The notes below the pieces were generated by a model. The model saw only the letters and a list, made by a program, of their open reading frames with translations, searched no databases and was not told the origin of the DNA. Of a stretch of 64,000 nucleotides of DNA, positions 63,610 to 64,000 are shown one piece after another (position 1 is the first letter of the stretch; each line of letters begins with the position of its first letter). The stretch comes from an uncultured bacterium. Its GTDB lineage: Bacteria > Cyanobacteriota > Vampirovibrionia > Gastranaerophilales > Gastranaerophilaceae. The position numbers were made by a program, and so were the translations under genes. The DNA is taken from assembly GCA_949292175.1 (NCBI GenBank), contig CASEYJ010000003.1, positions 248,001 to 312,000 of the forward strand. The letters run 5' to 3'.

Positions 63610-64000
63610 ATGAGTTTAAGTCCTATTTCATTTAGCAGTCCAAGAGTGTCGTTCCGTGGAGAAACAGAAAACAAGGCTGATATTTTTGGAGCACCTGGCA
63701 AATTTGCCGCTGCAGAAGAAGGCGATAAGGTAGATATAAAAAAAGAAGATTTAGTTGCAGACGAACCTAAGAAAAACAACGTTATAAAAACTATCGGAAA
63801 AGTTTTGGGCGGTGTAGTAGTTCTTCTTGGTGCATCATTCGGACTATATAAATGGAAAGGTGATAAATGGCTTCTTCCTGAAGCAAAAGGATTTATGGCA
63901 GGAATCAAAAAAGCCCTTGTTAAACCTGGCGAATTCATCGATCAAAAAATCGTTGCCAGATTCTCAGGAAAAGGTGCTAAAGCCGCTTCAGAAGGTACAG
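63610..64000 (+). CDS. FRG-motif membrane protein, 5' part only
   Basis: The frame is open to the right edge (130 codons seen). AAAGGAGG, an ideal ribosome site, precedes the ATG at 63610. The product starts MSLSPISFSSPRVSFRG (SFRG at 14-17), a hydrophilic acidic stretch follows, then a hydrophobic helix (IGKVLGGVVVLLGASFGLYKW, about 60-80) and a Lys/Gly/Ala-rich part. Apart from the N-terminal motif it shares nothing obvious with the NFKG protein at 20854-22404. No function is recognised. It is divergent from the giant TonB-like gene, with 171 nt between their starts that show no clear promoter. Confidence 0.7.
   Translation, partial: MSLSPISFSSPRVSFRGETENKADIFGAPGKFAAAEEGDKVDIKKEDLVADEPKKNNVIKTIGKVLGGVVVLLGASFGLYKWKGDKWLLPEAKGFMAGIKKALVKPGEFIDQKIVARFSGKGAKAASEGT

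Noticed and set aside
1-64000. tRNA, rRNA, insertion sequence or prophage
   Set aside because: No cloverleaf-like or rRNA sequence, transposase, integrase, phage structural gene or flanking direct repeats were recognised by reading; a covariance-model scan would be the decisive test.

Overview
The window is AT-rich and densely coded. The best guess for its source is a gut-associated, fermentative member of Candidatus Gastranaerophilales (Melainabacteria/Vampirovibrionia). The reasons are indirect: proteins carrying a short N-terminal (N/S)F(K/R)G motif followed by lineage-restricted sequence (20854-22404 and 63610-64000), a 598-residue protein beginning MGLSASQAK (52294-54090), anaerobe-type redox enzymes (hybrid-cluster protein, siroheme reductase, CoA-disulfide reductase) and a polysaccharide locus of Gram-negative type. 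No rRNA or tRNA gene was found to confirm this, so the taxonomy is an inference.

Layout. (1) 1-5588: five tightly overlapping plus-strand genes (3' end of a PEP-utilising enzyme, BtaA/DUF3419 aminocarboxypropyl transferase, CTP-dependent lipid-kinase-like membrane protein, GNAT, AMP-forming ligase) that look like an uncharacterised lipid pathway. They converge on a large MFS-PlsC-acyl ligase fusion (5593-9063). (2) 9064-10518: a truncated chloramphenicol acetyltransferase, a Gdx-like SMR exporter and an orphan gene. (3) 10578-20215, minus strand: glutamyl-tRNA to siroheme (hemA, sirC-like, hemC, cobA-hemD fusion, hemB, hemL), headed by a siroheme sulfite/nitrite reductase and followed by an SDR and a PHP phosphoesterase. 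Next to it is a deleted asrA remnant that still has its promoter. (4) 20854-26162: an FKG-motif membrane protein, a tiny two-cysteine peptide with its own promoter and terminator, CoA-disulfide reductase with rhodanese, and Hcp. (5) 26180-38448, minus strand: a capsule/O-antigen-type cluster (initiating sugar transferase, two GT4 enzymes, polymerase, pyruvyl transferase with an FrhB-like partner, flippase, Wzz), preceded by PAP2 and a radical SAM protein; a diacylglycerol kinase is divergent. (6) 39410-46961, minus strand: SLBB export protein, radical SAM, two 2-hydroxyacyl-CoA-dehydratase-like (DUF2229) proteins around a PHP protein, and Hsp20. (7) 47138-55480: lytic-transglycosylase-like protein, TPR/GT9 protein, ribE-ribBA, GNAT, the 598-aa protein and purB. 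(8) 55537-63438, minus strand: a 1435-aa acidic repeat protein with one membrane segment and a TonB-like C-terminus, an ECF-like sigma factor and a zinc-ribbon/STAND/TPR protein, apparently one regulatory operon. (9) 63610 to the right edge: start of another FRG-motif protein.

How the parts work together. The siroheme genes supply the cofactor of the reductase at the head of their operon. The polysaccharide genes cover initiation, elongation, pyruvylation, flipping, polymerisation and chain-length control, with an SLBB export protein a few kilobases away. The lipid genes, Aas-like fusion, PAP2 and DagK point to active lipid turnover. A pattern across the window is that six first-in-unit genes have a -10 box ending 6-7 nt before the ATG, usually as an extended TATG-type -10 and mostly with no Shine-Dalgarno sequence. 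This predicts frequent leaderless mRNAs. Other genes have strong AGGAG-type sites.

The least explained parts are the BtaA-centred lipid operon, the giant TonB-like/sigma/STAND operon, the DUF2229-PHP-radical SAM set that lacks its usual ATPase, and the 27-aa cysteine peptide gene.
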